The notes under the pieces: model-generated | Seen by the model: only the letters and a program-made list of their open reading frames with translations | The model's database searches: none | Told to the model about the DNA's origin: nothing | Shown here: piece by piece, positions 54,131-62,695 of the stretch | How the letters are laid out: every line of letters starts with the position of its first letter | How positions within the stretch are numbered: position 1 is the first letter of the stretch | Made by a program: the position numbers and the translations under genes | NCBI RefSeq assembly: GCF_011068285.1 | Contig: NZ_CP049616.1 | Location: forward strand, 1,220,501 to 1,284,500 | Source: Flagellimonas oceani | Lineage (GTDB): Bacteria > Bacteroidota > Bacteroidia > Flavobacteriales > Flavobacteriaceae | Length of the DNA: 64,000 nt | Direction of reading: 5' to 3'

Positions 54131-56683
54131 ATGAAAAGGAATATACTGCCCTACATGAGCCTATTGATGATTGTAGCTGCCTGTGAGCCACCAAAGAAAT
54201 CAGATGTATTGGAGGCGGGGATACCACTTAAGATGGCGGAGTACAGAGTAGGCCAAGTGTCCGATGTAGTATATGGGCTGTCCTTCGACATTCCTGCTGA
54301 AAAGGAGCGCCCAATTTCTTCCACATTAAAATTGGATGTAAATATCCACGATCTTTCGAGACCGTTGTATCTTGATTTCAATGCTGATGCCTCACTTTTA
54401 AAAACCATACATGTAAATGGGCAAAAGCAAGAAATTGTACATCAAAAAGAACATATTGTTGTTTCCGCAAACCTTCAGGAGGGATCCAATACCATAGAAA
54501 TAACTTTCAATGCGGGAGAGCTGTCCCTTAACCGGAACGAGGACTACCTGTACACCCTTTTGGTGCCCGATCGTGCCAGCACCATGTTCCCCTGTTTTGA
54601 TCAACCTAACATCAAGGCCCGGTATGCTTTGGAGGTAACCGCTCCTAAAGATTGGAAAGTGGTGTGCGGAGCACCCTTGAAGAAACAGATGCAAAAAGAG
54701 GGCAAAACGCAACACTTGTTCGAGGAGAGCGACCCCATGAGCACTTACTTGTTTTCCATGGTGGCCGGTAAATTTGAATCGGTCACAGAAAACCCCGGAT
54801 TGTTTGATATGACCTTGCTCTACCGTGAGACCGATTCGGCAAAAATAGGGTTCAGTATTCCCAAAATATTTGAATTGCACCAACGGTCCATCGATTTTTT
54901 GAAGAACTACACCCTTTACGAATTCCCATTCAAAAAATTGGACTATGCGGCCATTCCAGGATTTCAATATGGGGGCATGGAACATGTTGGCGCCATTCAA
55001 TACCGCCAATCATCCATTTTTTTGGATGAGAGTGCCACGGAACGCCGCCTTATGGGCAGTGCCAAACTTATTGCCCATGAGATCTCCCATATGTGGTTCG
55101 GGGATATGGTGACCATGGATTGGTTCAACGATGTATGGATGAAGGAGGTGTTTGCCAATTTTATGGCCGATAAGATCATCAACCCGACCTTTCCGGAAAT
55201 CAACCATAAATTGCAATTTATGATTTCCCATTACCGTGGAGCCTACGGTGAGGATAGGACGAGGGGAACCAATCCCATCCGACAGAAATTGGACAATCTA
55301 AAAAATGCAGGCAGCCTCTACGGGAGCATCATATACAACAAAGCGCCGATCATGATGCGGCAGCTCGAAGCTACAATTGGGGAAAAGGCCTTCCGAGAAG
55401 GAATACGGCAATATATAAAAACCTATGCCTATGAAAATGCCACATGGAACGATCTCGTGGGCATTTTGGATAAGACCACCGACAAAGACCTAAAAAGCTG
55501 GAGCGAGGTTTGGGTAAACCAGTCGGGTAGACCGGTTTTATCGGAACAAATTGATTATGCAGACGGAAAAATAACAAAGTTCACAATTTCGCAACGGGCC
55601 GAGGACGGAAGCGACAAATTATGGCCGCAATCTTTTGAACTGGCCTTGGTATATCACGATAGTATTAGAATAATTCCTGTGAACATCTCGGATAAAACCG
55701 TGGATGTTGCGCTTGCGATCGGGTTGCCCGAACCGGAAACCATTATTTACAATTCCAACGCTTTTGGGTACGGTGTTTTTCCTTTGGATACCGATAATTT
55801 AAAGATAATACCGAAGCTTGGGGATGAAGTGGCCCGTGGTTATGCCTATTTGAATGCCTACGAGAACGTTTTGACAGGAAAGATTGCACCACGTAAAGTT
55901 TTTGATCTATATATTGATGCGATCCTAAAAGAGGAAAACGAATTTGTACACGGAATGGTAAGTGCAGAGGCGAGCCAATTGTTTTGGAATTTCTTCACCG
56001 AACAACAAAGAGCCGAGATGCAACCCTCGGTAGAAAGTCTGCTTTGGAAAGAACTGCTATCGGACAATTATGGGGCAAACATCAAGAAGAATATTTTTGA
56101 CCTTTGGAAAGGTTTGGCCTATTCCGAACAAGGAAAGGAGAGACTTTATGCCATTTGGGGCAAGAACGTTAAAATACCTGATTTAAAGCTTAATCAGGAC
56201 GATTATACGGATATGGCCATGTCGCTAGCCCTGTACGATCACAAACAGTCGCCCAAAATTTTGGAAACGGCAAAAAAGCAATTGGACAACCCGGACAAGG
56301 TAAAGCGCTTTGAATTTTTGTTGCCGGCACTATCTTCGGATGTTGCTGTGAGGGATAGTTTCTTTATATCTTTCAAGAATCCCAAAAACAGGGAGAAAGA
56401 ATCTTGGGTAGGTACCGCTAATGGGTATATCCACCATCCATTAAGGCAGAAAACAGCAATCAAGCATTTACCGTTGGCTTTGGAACTATTGGAAGAAATA
56501 CAAAGGACAGGAGATATTTTCTTTCCCAAAAGATGGTTGTCCTCCACGGTTGGCCAATATCAGTCCAAAGAGGCCCAGGAGATGGTAGAGGAATATTTGA
56601 AACATCATCCGGACCTTGAACCTTCATTAAAGGGAAAACTCTTGCAAGCTACCGATGATCTCTATCGATTTGTAAATATGTAG
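54131..56683 (+). CDS. M1 family zinc aminopeptidase lipoprotein
   Basis: An 850-residue lipoprotein with lipobox VAAC (Cys18). The M1 catalytic motif is HEISH (His316, Glu317, His320) followed by Glu339 in WMKEVFANF. The substrate-binding motif appears as GGMEH in place of GAMEN. A C-terminal helical domain fills the rest. It should release N-terminal amino acids from peptides in the periplasm or at the outer membrane, probably for nutrition. Single-gene unit with gaps on either side. Confidence 0.9.
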   Translation: MKRNILPYMSLLMIVAACEPPKKSDVLEAGIPLKMAEYRVGQVSDVVYGLSFDIPAEKERPISSTLKLDVNIHDLSRPLYLDFNADASLLKTIHVNGQKQEIVHQKEHIVVSANLQEGSNTIEITFNAGELSLNRNEDYLYTLLVPDRASTMFPCFDQPNIKARYALEVTAPKDWKVVCGAPLKKQMQKEGKTQHLFEESDPMSTYLFSMVAGKFESVTENPGLFDMTLLYRETDSAKIGFSIPKIFELHQRSIDFLKNYTLYEFPFKKLDYAAIPGFQYGGMEHVGAIQYRQSSIFLDESATERRLMGSAKLIAHEISHMWFGDMVTMDWFNDVWMKEVFANFMADKIINPTFPEINHKLQFMISHYRGAYGEDRTRGTNPIRQKLDNLKNAGSLYGSIIYNKAPIMMRQLEATIGEKAFREGIRQYIKTYAYENATWNDLVGILDKTTDKDLKSWSEVWVNQSGRPVLSEQIDYADGKITKFTISQRAEDGSDKLWPQSFELALVYHDSIRIIPVNISDKTVDVALAIGLPEPETIIYNSNAFGYGVFPLDTDNLKIIPKLGDEVARGYAYLNAYENVLTGKIAPRKVFDLYIDAILKEENEFVHGMVSAEASQLFWNFFTEQQRAEMQPSVESLLWKELLSDNYGANIKKNIFDLWKGLAYSEQGKERLYAIWGKNVKIPDLKLNQDDYTDMAMSLALYDHKQSPKILETAKKQLDNPDKVKRFEFLLPALSSDVAVRDSFFISFKNPKNREKESWVGTANGYIHHPLRQKTAIKHLPLALELLEEIQRTGDIFFPKRWLSSTVGQYQSKEAQEMVEEYLKHHPDLEPSLKGKLLQATDDLYRFVNM

Positions 56684-56823
56684 CCTATTCTCCAGACCTT
56701 AAAACCGACCATATTTTATCTTTTTGAAATTTTGGGCATGGACAAAACAGTTGATTTATGGATATTTGTACCACAAGGTCGAGAATTGATTTCACTACCT
56801 AATCTTTAATAAACAAAATCATA

Positions 56824-57831
56824 ATGAAGAAAGTTTTTTTTGGCCTTTTGGCCATCGTGCTATTATGTAGTCACGATATGTTCTTAAAAATGGACAATTA
56901 TTTCCTTGAGCCCAATACACAGGCCGTAATCCAATTGTTTAACGGCACTTTTGAGAAAAGTGAAAATGTGATAGACAGAAACCGCATGCTCGATGTAAGT
57001 ATGGTAGGCAACGGTAAGCGAATACAAGTGGACTCGACCCAATGGACCGAAAAGGACAGTATTACCTTTTTGAACTTTAAAACCGGTGAGCCCGGCACTT
57101 GGGTTGCTGGCGTATCAACAGCGGCCAGGAACATTGCACTTGATGCGAAATCGTTCAACGATTATTTGGAACACGATGGAGTTGTGGACATGCTGGAATG
57201 GAGGAAAGCGAACAATGCCCTCGATCAAGATGCCGTTGAAAAGTACTCCAAACACGTAAAGACTATTTTTCAAGTAGGGGAGAAGCTGTCCGATGACTGG
57301 GGAACCGCACTTGGGTACCCCATTGAATTTATTCCACAGGAAAACCCCTATGATATTCACCCTGGACATTCGATAAAGGTGCAATTGCTCTATAAAGGCG
57401 AGCCCTTGGCGAACCAATTGGTTATTATCGGTTCAGAAACATCTGGAGAAGACAACACAATCGAACACAGCCATGATGGTGGTGAGCCCCACACCCATGC
57501 TAGTGATGGAACGGCCGACCATGATCATAATTCAGGATTGCAGCTCCGCACCGACGAAGCGGGTATTTTGGAGTTCCAGATTACCAATGAAGGGGTATGG
57601 CACATGAGGACCATTTACATGGTGCAATCTACGGAAGAAGGCCTCACTCACGAGTCCAATTGGGCCACACTTACCTTTGCAGTAGGGTCGGGCCACAGTG
57701 CTGCACACGACAATGATCACGAAGACGACCATCATGCACACGAGAAAAAAGGCTTTTCCTCATATATTTTTCTGATCGTTAGTTTGATTATCGTTGCGGG
57801 TCTTTTCCTTTACTTTAAAAAGAAAAAATAA
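56824..57831 (+). CDS. DUF4198/NikM-like His-rich membrane-anchored protein
   Basis: A 335-residue protein with an N-terminal signal (MKKVFFGLLAIVLLCS) directly followed by HDMFLKMDNYFLEPN, the DUF4198 opening, and a C-terminal membrane helix with a basic end (YFKKKK). Two histidine-rich loops are visible, HSHDGGEPHTHASDGTADHD and HSAAHDNDHEDDHHAHEKK. The N-terminal His would become the mature terminus after cleavage, a possible copper or nickel ligand. Its stop overlaps the HupE start by one base (TAATG), so the two are partners, probably in metal handling. Metal identity is not predictable. Confidence 0.78.
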   Translation: MKKVFFGLLAIVLLCSHDMFLKMDNYFLEPNTQAVIQLFNGTFEKSENVIDRNRMLDVSMVGNGKRIQVDSTQWTEKDSITFLNFKTGEPGTWVAGVSTAARNIALDAKSFNDYLEHDGVVDMLEWRKANNALDQDAVEKYSKHVKTIFQVGEKLSDDWGTALGYPIEFIPQENPYDIHPGHSIKVQLLYKGEPLANQLVIIGSETSGEDNTIEHSHDGGEPHTHASDGTADHDHNSGLQLRTDEAGILEFQITNEGVWHMRTIYMVQSTEEGLTHESNWATLTFAVGSGHSAAHDNDHEDDHHAHEKKGFSSYIFLIVSLIIVAGLFLYFKKKK

Positions 57832-58514
57832 TGCCTGTAAGATCAATAGGGGCCAGAGTATGCTTTTTTGCAACAATATTCTTTCCAACGGTTATGTTGG
57901 CCCATGATGTTAGTTCCGGCGACCAACAGATATTGGATAACGGCGGACTGCTGTCCTACATTTGGGTAGGTGCCAAGCACATGCTTACCGGGTATGACCA
58001 TTTGCTGTTTTTGGTCGGGGTCATTTTTTTTCTGAAAGGATTTAAGGATATTTTAAAGTTTATCACTGTTTTTACCATAGGGCACAGTATTACGCTTTTG
58101 GGTGGCACTTATTTAGGAGTTCAGGTCAATGAATACCTGATTGATGCAATTATTGCATTGAGTGTGCTTTATAAAGGTTTTGAAAACTTGGACGGCTTTA
58201 AAAAACTCGGAACCAAAGCGCCCAATCTATTGCTGATGGTCTTTTTGTTCGGACTTATCCATGGATTGGGACTATCTACTCGTTTGCAAACCTTTGATAT
58301 GGGCCAAGATCAATTTTTATTGAAGATCATTAGTTTTAATGTCGGGGTAGAGTTGGGGCAAATAGCGGCATTGATTCCGATTGTCCTTCTTATAAACGCA
58401 TGGAAGGGTAAATCCAGCTATGAAGCATTTTACAAGGCATCCAACGTTTACTTGGTGATTGCCGGAATAGGTTTGTTTGCCTACCAGTTATATGGCTATT
58501 TTAATGGGCATTGA
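57831..58514 (+). CDS. HupE/UreJ family membrane protein
   Basis: A 227-residue protein with an N-terminal hydrophobic segment and about six membrane helices. It has the family core GAKHMLTGYDHLLFLVGVIF, the histidine-containing FTIGHSITLLGG and FGLIHGLGLSTRL. HupE/UreJ relatives move nickel or other divalent metals, or occur with DUF4198-like proteins as here. One-base overlap with the upstream gene indicates coupled translation. Confidence 0.85.
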   Translation: MPVRSIGARVCFFATIFFPTVMLAHDVSSGDQQILDNGGLLSYIWVGAKHMLTGYDHLLFLVGVIFFLKGFKDILKFITVFTIGHSITLLGGTYLGVQVNEYLIDAIIALSVLYKGFENLDGFKKLGTKAPNLLLMVFLFGLIHGLGLSTRLQTFDMGQDQFLLKIISFNVGVELGQIAALIPIVLLINAWKGKSSYEAFYKASNVYLVIAGIGLFAYQLYGYFNGH

Positions 58515-58574
58515 GTCAAGGACTTATTGCCATAATGGCACAAATAGTAGTAGAAAAAATAACTATTAAAACAA

Positions 58575-58604
58575 AAAAAGACCACTTTAAAGTGGTCTTT
58601 TTAG
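58575..58604. terminator. Palindromic bidirectional terminator after the HupE gene
   Basis: AAAAAGACCACTTT (58575-58588) and AAAGTGGTCTTTTT (58589-58602) form a perfect 28-base palindrome with T-runs on both strands. It ends the HupE transcript and could equally have ended a minus-strand tRNA gene now reduced to the remnant at 58604-58637. Confidence 0.85.
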
Positions 58605-58637
58605 TAGCGAGAGGGGGACTATATTTTTCGAACCCAA
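58604..58637 (-). other. tRNA-3'-end-like remnant, possible attachment site
   Basis: On the minus strand this reads GGGTTCGA, then an eight-base AT-rich insertion, then GTCCCCCTCTCGCTACT. It resembles the T-arm and acceptor end of a tRNA, but the rest of a tRNA is absent. It lies between the core chromosome and a tyrosine recombinase gene, where an integration site is expected. The assignment is an inference. Confidence 0.35.
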
Positions 58638-58792
58638 CTGAATTTCATAAAATAGCAATGTCTCGGAACCCCAGTTAAATTAACTAATTCAGGTTTTTTG
58701 ATTTTTTTGGAATTGATCGAATATATGTTCATTTCGTCGATGTCGGGAAAATATCGGGAAGAAATTCACTATCTTTAAGGAAAGTAGCGGAC

Positions 58793-59791
58793 ATGGCAAA
58801 CATCAAGTTTCTGATTAAATCAAAAAAGAATCCCTCGGCACTTTATGTTAGATTCTATAATGGAAGGTTAGTGGATATCACTAGCAGTACTGGTTATCTG
58901 GTAAACCCAAAGTACTGGTCAATGAAGCAACAAAGAATTACTACAGGGGCTGCAAATCAGGTAGAAGTGGCCTCAATCAATCCAAAGCTTCAGGAGCTGA
59001 AGGATTTTTTACTCGTCTCCTATAACGAACACTTTGCCAATGGAGGGGTGTTCAATAAGGACTGGTTGGATAGGATAGTGGCCAAATTCAACAATAGGCC
59101 ATTCGATGAAAGTGAAAACAAGGAAATTTATTTTGTGCCATTTGTCAGCAACTACATTGAGGAGTCAAAGAACAGACTAAATCCAAATACAGGGAGATTG
59201 ATTGATCATAAGACCATACAGAAGTACCAGACCACATTGAAACGGCTGGAGGAGTTCCAGAACAAGGAGGGTGTTATATTGAAGCTATGGGATATTGATT
59301 TGGAATTTCACACAGCTTTTTTGAAGTTCTTACGGATTGATGGTAACTATAGTAATACTACATGCAATAAGTATATAAGCCAGGTCAAGGGCTTTTGCCG
59401 AGAGGCTAAGTCAATGGGCCTCAAAGTTAGTCCTGAAGTAGAACACAGGGACTTCACTGTCCGTAGGGAGAAACCAATTGATGTTTATTTGAATGAAAGG
59501 GAAATAGAATCCATTTTCAATGCTGATTTCAAGGGTAATGATAGATTGAACAATGTCCGTCAATTGATGATCATAGGTCTTTGGACAGGATTGAGGATTT
59601 CGGACCTGAAAAAAATACATGAGTTCAACTTTACAGAGGACAAGATTGAGATATTAGACTCGGTTAAAACGGGTGGTTATATCCATATTCCAATTCATAG
59701 TCAAATCAAGGCTGTTTTATCTGAAAATAATGGAGAGCTTCCCAGGGTGATTTCCGATGTCAAGTTCAACTTGTACATGAAGGAGGTATGC
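58793..59791 (+). pseudogene. Tyrosine recombinase (integrase) truncated by IS21
   Basis: The first 333 codons are an integrase of the Bacteroidota type with an Arm/SAM-like N-terminal domain. The start of the catalytic domain is present: Arg268 in WTGLRISDLKKI and the beta-hairpin lysine in DSVKTGGYIHIPI. The reading frame then enters the IS and stops five codons later (WKRRT, to 59809). The HxxR, His/Trp and catalytic Tyr boxes are missing, so it should be inactive. It probably brought in the defence genes to the right. Confidence 0.88.
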
Positions 59792-59798
59792 TGGAAAC

Positions 59799-59887
59799 GC
59801 CGGACATAGTATACCACCCTCGCCGGGTTAAAGTGACCATAGCTGGCCGGACGAAAGTGACCCACCCCCGCCGGGCCAAAGTGGACC
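59799..59887 (+). repeat. Phased terminal repeats, left end of IS21
   Basis: Copies of GCCGGnnnAAAGTGACC start at 59822, 59846 and 59870, exactly 24 bases apart, with a degenerate copy (GCCGGACATAGTATACC) at 59799, 23 bases further out. These match the multiple terminal binding sites of IS21-family elements. Confidence 0.85.
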
Positions 59888-59945
59888 ACCTTTAGATTAG
59901 ATCTATCTGTAAAAAGTCTAAGTGCTTTTTTTGTTAAAAAGCACC

Positions 59946-61487
59946 ATGGCGAACAAGCAGATAGACATGCGAAAAACAAAACTGATATACAAACTGTACA
60001 CCTCCGGTACGAGCAAGCGTGGGATAAGCCAACAATTGGGCATATCCCGTGTCACGGTCAGGAAGTACATCGAATTCTTCAGGCGGTACCGTTTTACGGC
60101 CTACGAAGTGGAGAAGATGACCCTGGAGGAACTCCACGGCCTTTTTAAGGACGGGCAAAAGCGCAAGAGCCAACGTTTGCTGACCTTAAGGCAGTACTTT
60201 CCCTATTTTGACAAGGAAATAAGAAAGACCGGGGTTACCCGACAGTTGCTCTGGGAGGAATATCATGCCAAGCACCCCGATGGCTTCAAACTCTCACAGT
60301 TCAAGTACTGGTACGCCGAATGGCGCAAGGAGACCTCTCCGGTAATGCACATGGAGCACAAGGCCGGTGACAAGCTGTTCATCGATTTCACGGGAAAGAA
60401 ACTCCATATCGTCGACAGGAGACCGGTGAACTGAGGGAACTGGAGGTGTTCGTTTGCATACTGGGTAGCAGCCAATACACTTATGTAGAGGCCTGTGCAA
60501 GCCAAAAACTGGAGGACTTCATCCGCTGCACCGAGAACTCCCTATGGTTCTACGGCGGCGTACCAAAGGCCCTGGTGCCCGACAACCTGAAGTCGGCGGT
60601 TACCAAGAGCAGCCGTTACGAGCCCAAGGTCAACGAGGTGTTCGCCGACTTTGCCGAACACTACGAAACGGCGGTACTGCCCACACGTACCTATAGGCCA
60701 AGGGACAAGGCCATAGTGGAGAACGCCGTGAAGATAATCTACACCAGGGTGTTCGCCCCTTTACGCAACCAGGTATTCCACAGCATAACGGATCTCAACA
60801 TGGCGATAAGGGAACTGTTGGAAAAACACAATGCAATGTCGTTCAGGGGAAGGGAATATTCCAGGCGTTCGCTTTTCATGGAAATCGAGAAGGGAGAACT
60901 GATGCCCCTGCCAGAAACGCTATGAGGTAAAACGCTATGCCCAGGCCACCGTACACAAGAACAGCCATATCTATTTCGGGAAGGACAAGCATTATTACAG
61001 CGTGTCCTACAGACATATAGGCAAACAGGTCAAGCTGGTCTATACCGACAGTATCGTCGAGATCTACCATAAGCACGAAAGGTTCGCCGTACATACAAGG
61101 AACAGGAAAAAATACGGATATACCACCTTGGCCGACCATATGCCATCGCACCATCGTTTCGTAAGCGAGTGGAGCAGCGAAAGGTTCATCGATTGGGCGG
61201 GCAATATCGGCGAATACTGTAAAGGGTACATCATTGCCATCCTGGAAAAAAAGCAGCACCCCGAGCAATCCTACAAATCCTGCCTCGGCGTGCTCCACCT
61301 TGCCAAAAAGTACGGAAGGGAACGTCTTGACGGTGCCTGTAGGCGTGCCTCGGAATATGGGGCGTACAATTACAATATGGTAGAGCGCATCCTCAAAAAG
61401 GGATGGGACCAGATCGATGACCATAATGATGAAGGAACGAAAATGCCCGAACACAAGAACATAAGGGGCGGAAAATACTATGAATAA
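59946..61487 (+). pseudogene. istA: IS21 transposase IstA, broken by two frameshifts
   Basis: The full frame would give about 513 residues, normal for IstA. The N-terminal helix-turn-helix (SKRGISQQLGISRVTVRKYI) and the catalytic residues are visible: Asp in KLFIDFTGKK, Asp in VPDNLKSAV and Glu in RDKAIVENAV. One base is missing near 60418 (DRRPVN then stop, where the partner frame reads ETGELRELEVFV). One base is extra near 60917 (LPETL then stop, where the next frame reads ERYEVKRYAQ). The two changes cancel, so the last third is in the original frame. As read, no full transposase is made. Confidence 0.87.
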
Positions 61488-61507
61488 AAACACTTAAAAC
61501 TGGACAT

Positions 61508-62245
61508 ATGAACAAAAAAACAATGCAATTGATGAAAGAAATGAGGTTCTTTGGAATGCACAGGGCCTTTGCAACAACAATGGAAACCGGAGGTGCCGAT
61601 ACCGACTATACCAATGACGAACTCATTGCCTATCTCATCCAGAGCGAATGGGACGACCGCCACAACCGTAGGATAGAGCGATTGACCAAGTCCGCAAGGT
61701 TCAGGTATATGGCCGTCATGGAAGCTATCGACTACCGACCGTCACGCCAACTGGACAAGAACCTGGTCCGGCGACTAGGCTCTTGCGACTTCATCCCAAA
61801 AAGGGAGAACATACTTATTACAGGTAGTACCGGTGTGGGAAAAAGTTATCTGGCCTCGGCCATTGGCCACCAGGCCTGCTCCTTGGGGCGAAAGGTCATG
61901 TACTTCAACACCGCCAAGCTCTTTACCCTGCTCAAGACATCAAAGGCCGACGGTTCCTATCCAAAACAGATAAACAAACTTGAAAAACAGGACTTGCTCA
62001 TCTTGGACGACTTCGGCCTTAAACCATTGGACAACATCAACAGGCATGCGCTTATGGAGATCATCGAGGACCGTCACGGCAAAAGGTCCACTATTATAGC
62101 ATCACAACTACCAGTCGAAGTATGGCATGACATCATAGGTGAAAAAACACTGGCCGATGCCATCCTCGACCGTTTGGTGCACACGGCACACAGAATCGAC
62201 ATAAAAGGAGAATCAATGAGAAGAAAATTGAAAAATAAAAACTAA
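61508..62245 (+). CDS. istB: IS21 helper ATPase IstB
   Basis: A 245-residue AAA+ ATPase that assembles on target DNA and stimulates IstA. Intact Walker A (GSTGVGKSYLASAIG), Walker B (LLILDDFGLKPLD), sensor region (STIIASQLPVEVWHD) and C-terminal LDRLVHTAHRIDIKG. Length is normal. It starts 20 bases after the istA stop. With istA broken it cannot act unless another copy of the element supplies the transposase. Confidence 0.92.
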   Translation: MNKKTMQLMKEMRFFGMHRAFATTMETGGADTDYTNDELIAYLIQSEWDDRHNRRIERLTKSARFRYMAVMEAIDYRPSRQLDKNLVRRLGSCDFIPKRENILITGSTGVGKSYLASAIGHQACSLGRKVMYFNTAKLFTLLKTSKADGSYPKQINKLEKQDLLILDDFGLKPLDNINRHALMEIIEDRHGKRSTIIASQLPVEVWHDIIGEKTLADAILDRLVHTAHRIDIKGESMRRKLKNKN

Positions 62246-62247
62246 GT

Positions 62248-62694
62248 TTAACCCAAGGATAGATCAAATCTAGGCAGTTCGTTTACCCTGGTCAGTTTCA
62301 TCCGGCGAAGGTGGGTCAGTTTACCCGGCTTATCCAAACTTTCATCAGTTTTGATTTTCAAGATGATGTTGAAAAAGTCTTGTTTAATATCAATTTCAGT
62401 TGAGATTGGTTTAGAGTTATCTTTGTCAAAATTTGATATAATTTTTCCTTTCCATTTTCCTGACAAATCTGGTGTTTGCACTAACCAAGGATAAAATACT
62501 TTCCATTTCCAAGCCCAAAAAATAAATATCATCCAAAGAATTATATTTATAGATATTGTAGTGGAAATATGTGTCAGTGCTTTTTGAAAATCAATACTAT
62601 CCAAGTTTTGGGTGATAAGAAAAATTATGGCGTAAACGAAGAAAGCTAATCCAATTATCGCAAATGCATATATTCTTATGTTGTGTTTTACCAT
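62248..62694 (-). pseudogene. cap15: CBASS effector Cap15 (2TM + beta-barrel), C-terminal part replaced by IS21 sequence
   Basis: The frame has 148 codons, of which only the first 119 or so (62694 down to 62337) belong to the original gene; the last 29 (from about KPGKLTHLRR) are IS sequence. The N-terminus has two membrane helices (about 8-29 and 44-63), then PWLVQTPDLSGKWKG, the opening of the SMODS-associated two-TM beta-strand-rich effector. Known Cap15 proteins use the beta-barrel to bind the cyclic nucleotide and the helices to damage the membrane. Here only about the first three strands remain. One base separates it from the upstream CD-NTase gene, so they formed one operon. Confidence 0.78.
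62290..62329 (-). repeat. Phased terminal repeats, right end of IS21
   Basis: On the minus strand GCCGGGTAAACTGACC (62329-62314) and GCCGGATGAAACTGACC (62306-62290) are 23 bases apart and match the left-end repeat consensus in inverted orientation. Confidence 0.82.
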
Positions 62695-62695
62695 A

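Larger units (their letters stand above)
59792..62336 (+). mobile_element. IS21-family insertion sequence
   Basis: A 2545-base element with istA and istB in the usual order. The proposed ends are TGGAAACGCCGG on the left and TGGATAAGCCGG (reverse complement) on the right, giving TG...CA termini. Both ends carry phased copies of a transposase-binding-like repeat. The flanks (GTATGC on the left, AACTTT on the right) show no target duplication. Its base composition is clearly more GC-rich than the defence genes beside it. Confidence 0.85.

Noticed and set aside
58604..58637. A functional tRNA gene
   Set aside because: Only a T-arm and acceptor-like part is present, with an extra eight-base insertion; no D-arm or anticodon arm can be drawn in the sequence that follows.
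60410..60925. Programmed ribosomal frameshifting in istA
   Set aside because: The two sites need opposite shifts and neither shows a slippery A- or T-run; independent indels are simpler.
60876..61493. 205-codon open frame on the minus strand within the IS
   Set aside because: It is antisense to the end of istA, whose protein sequence is clearly conserved there.
62248..62336. The IS-encoded tail of the Cap15 frame as a natural C-terminus
   Set aside because: These codons lie inside the inverted terminal repeats of the IS and read the antisense of its binding sites, so the tail is a by-product of the insertion.
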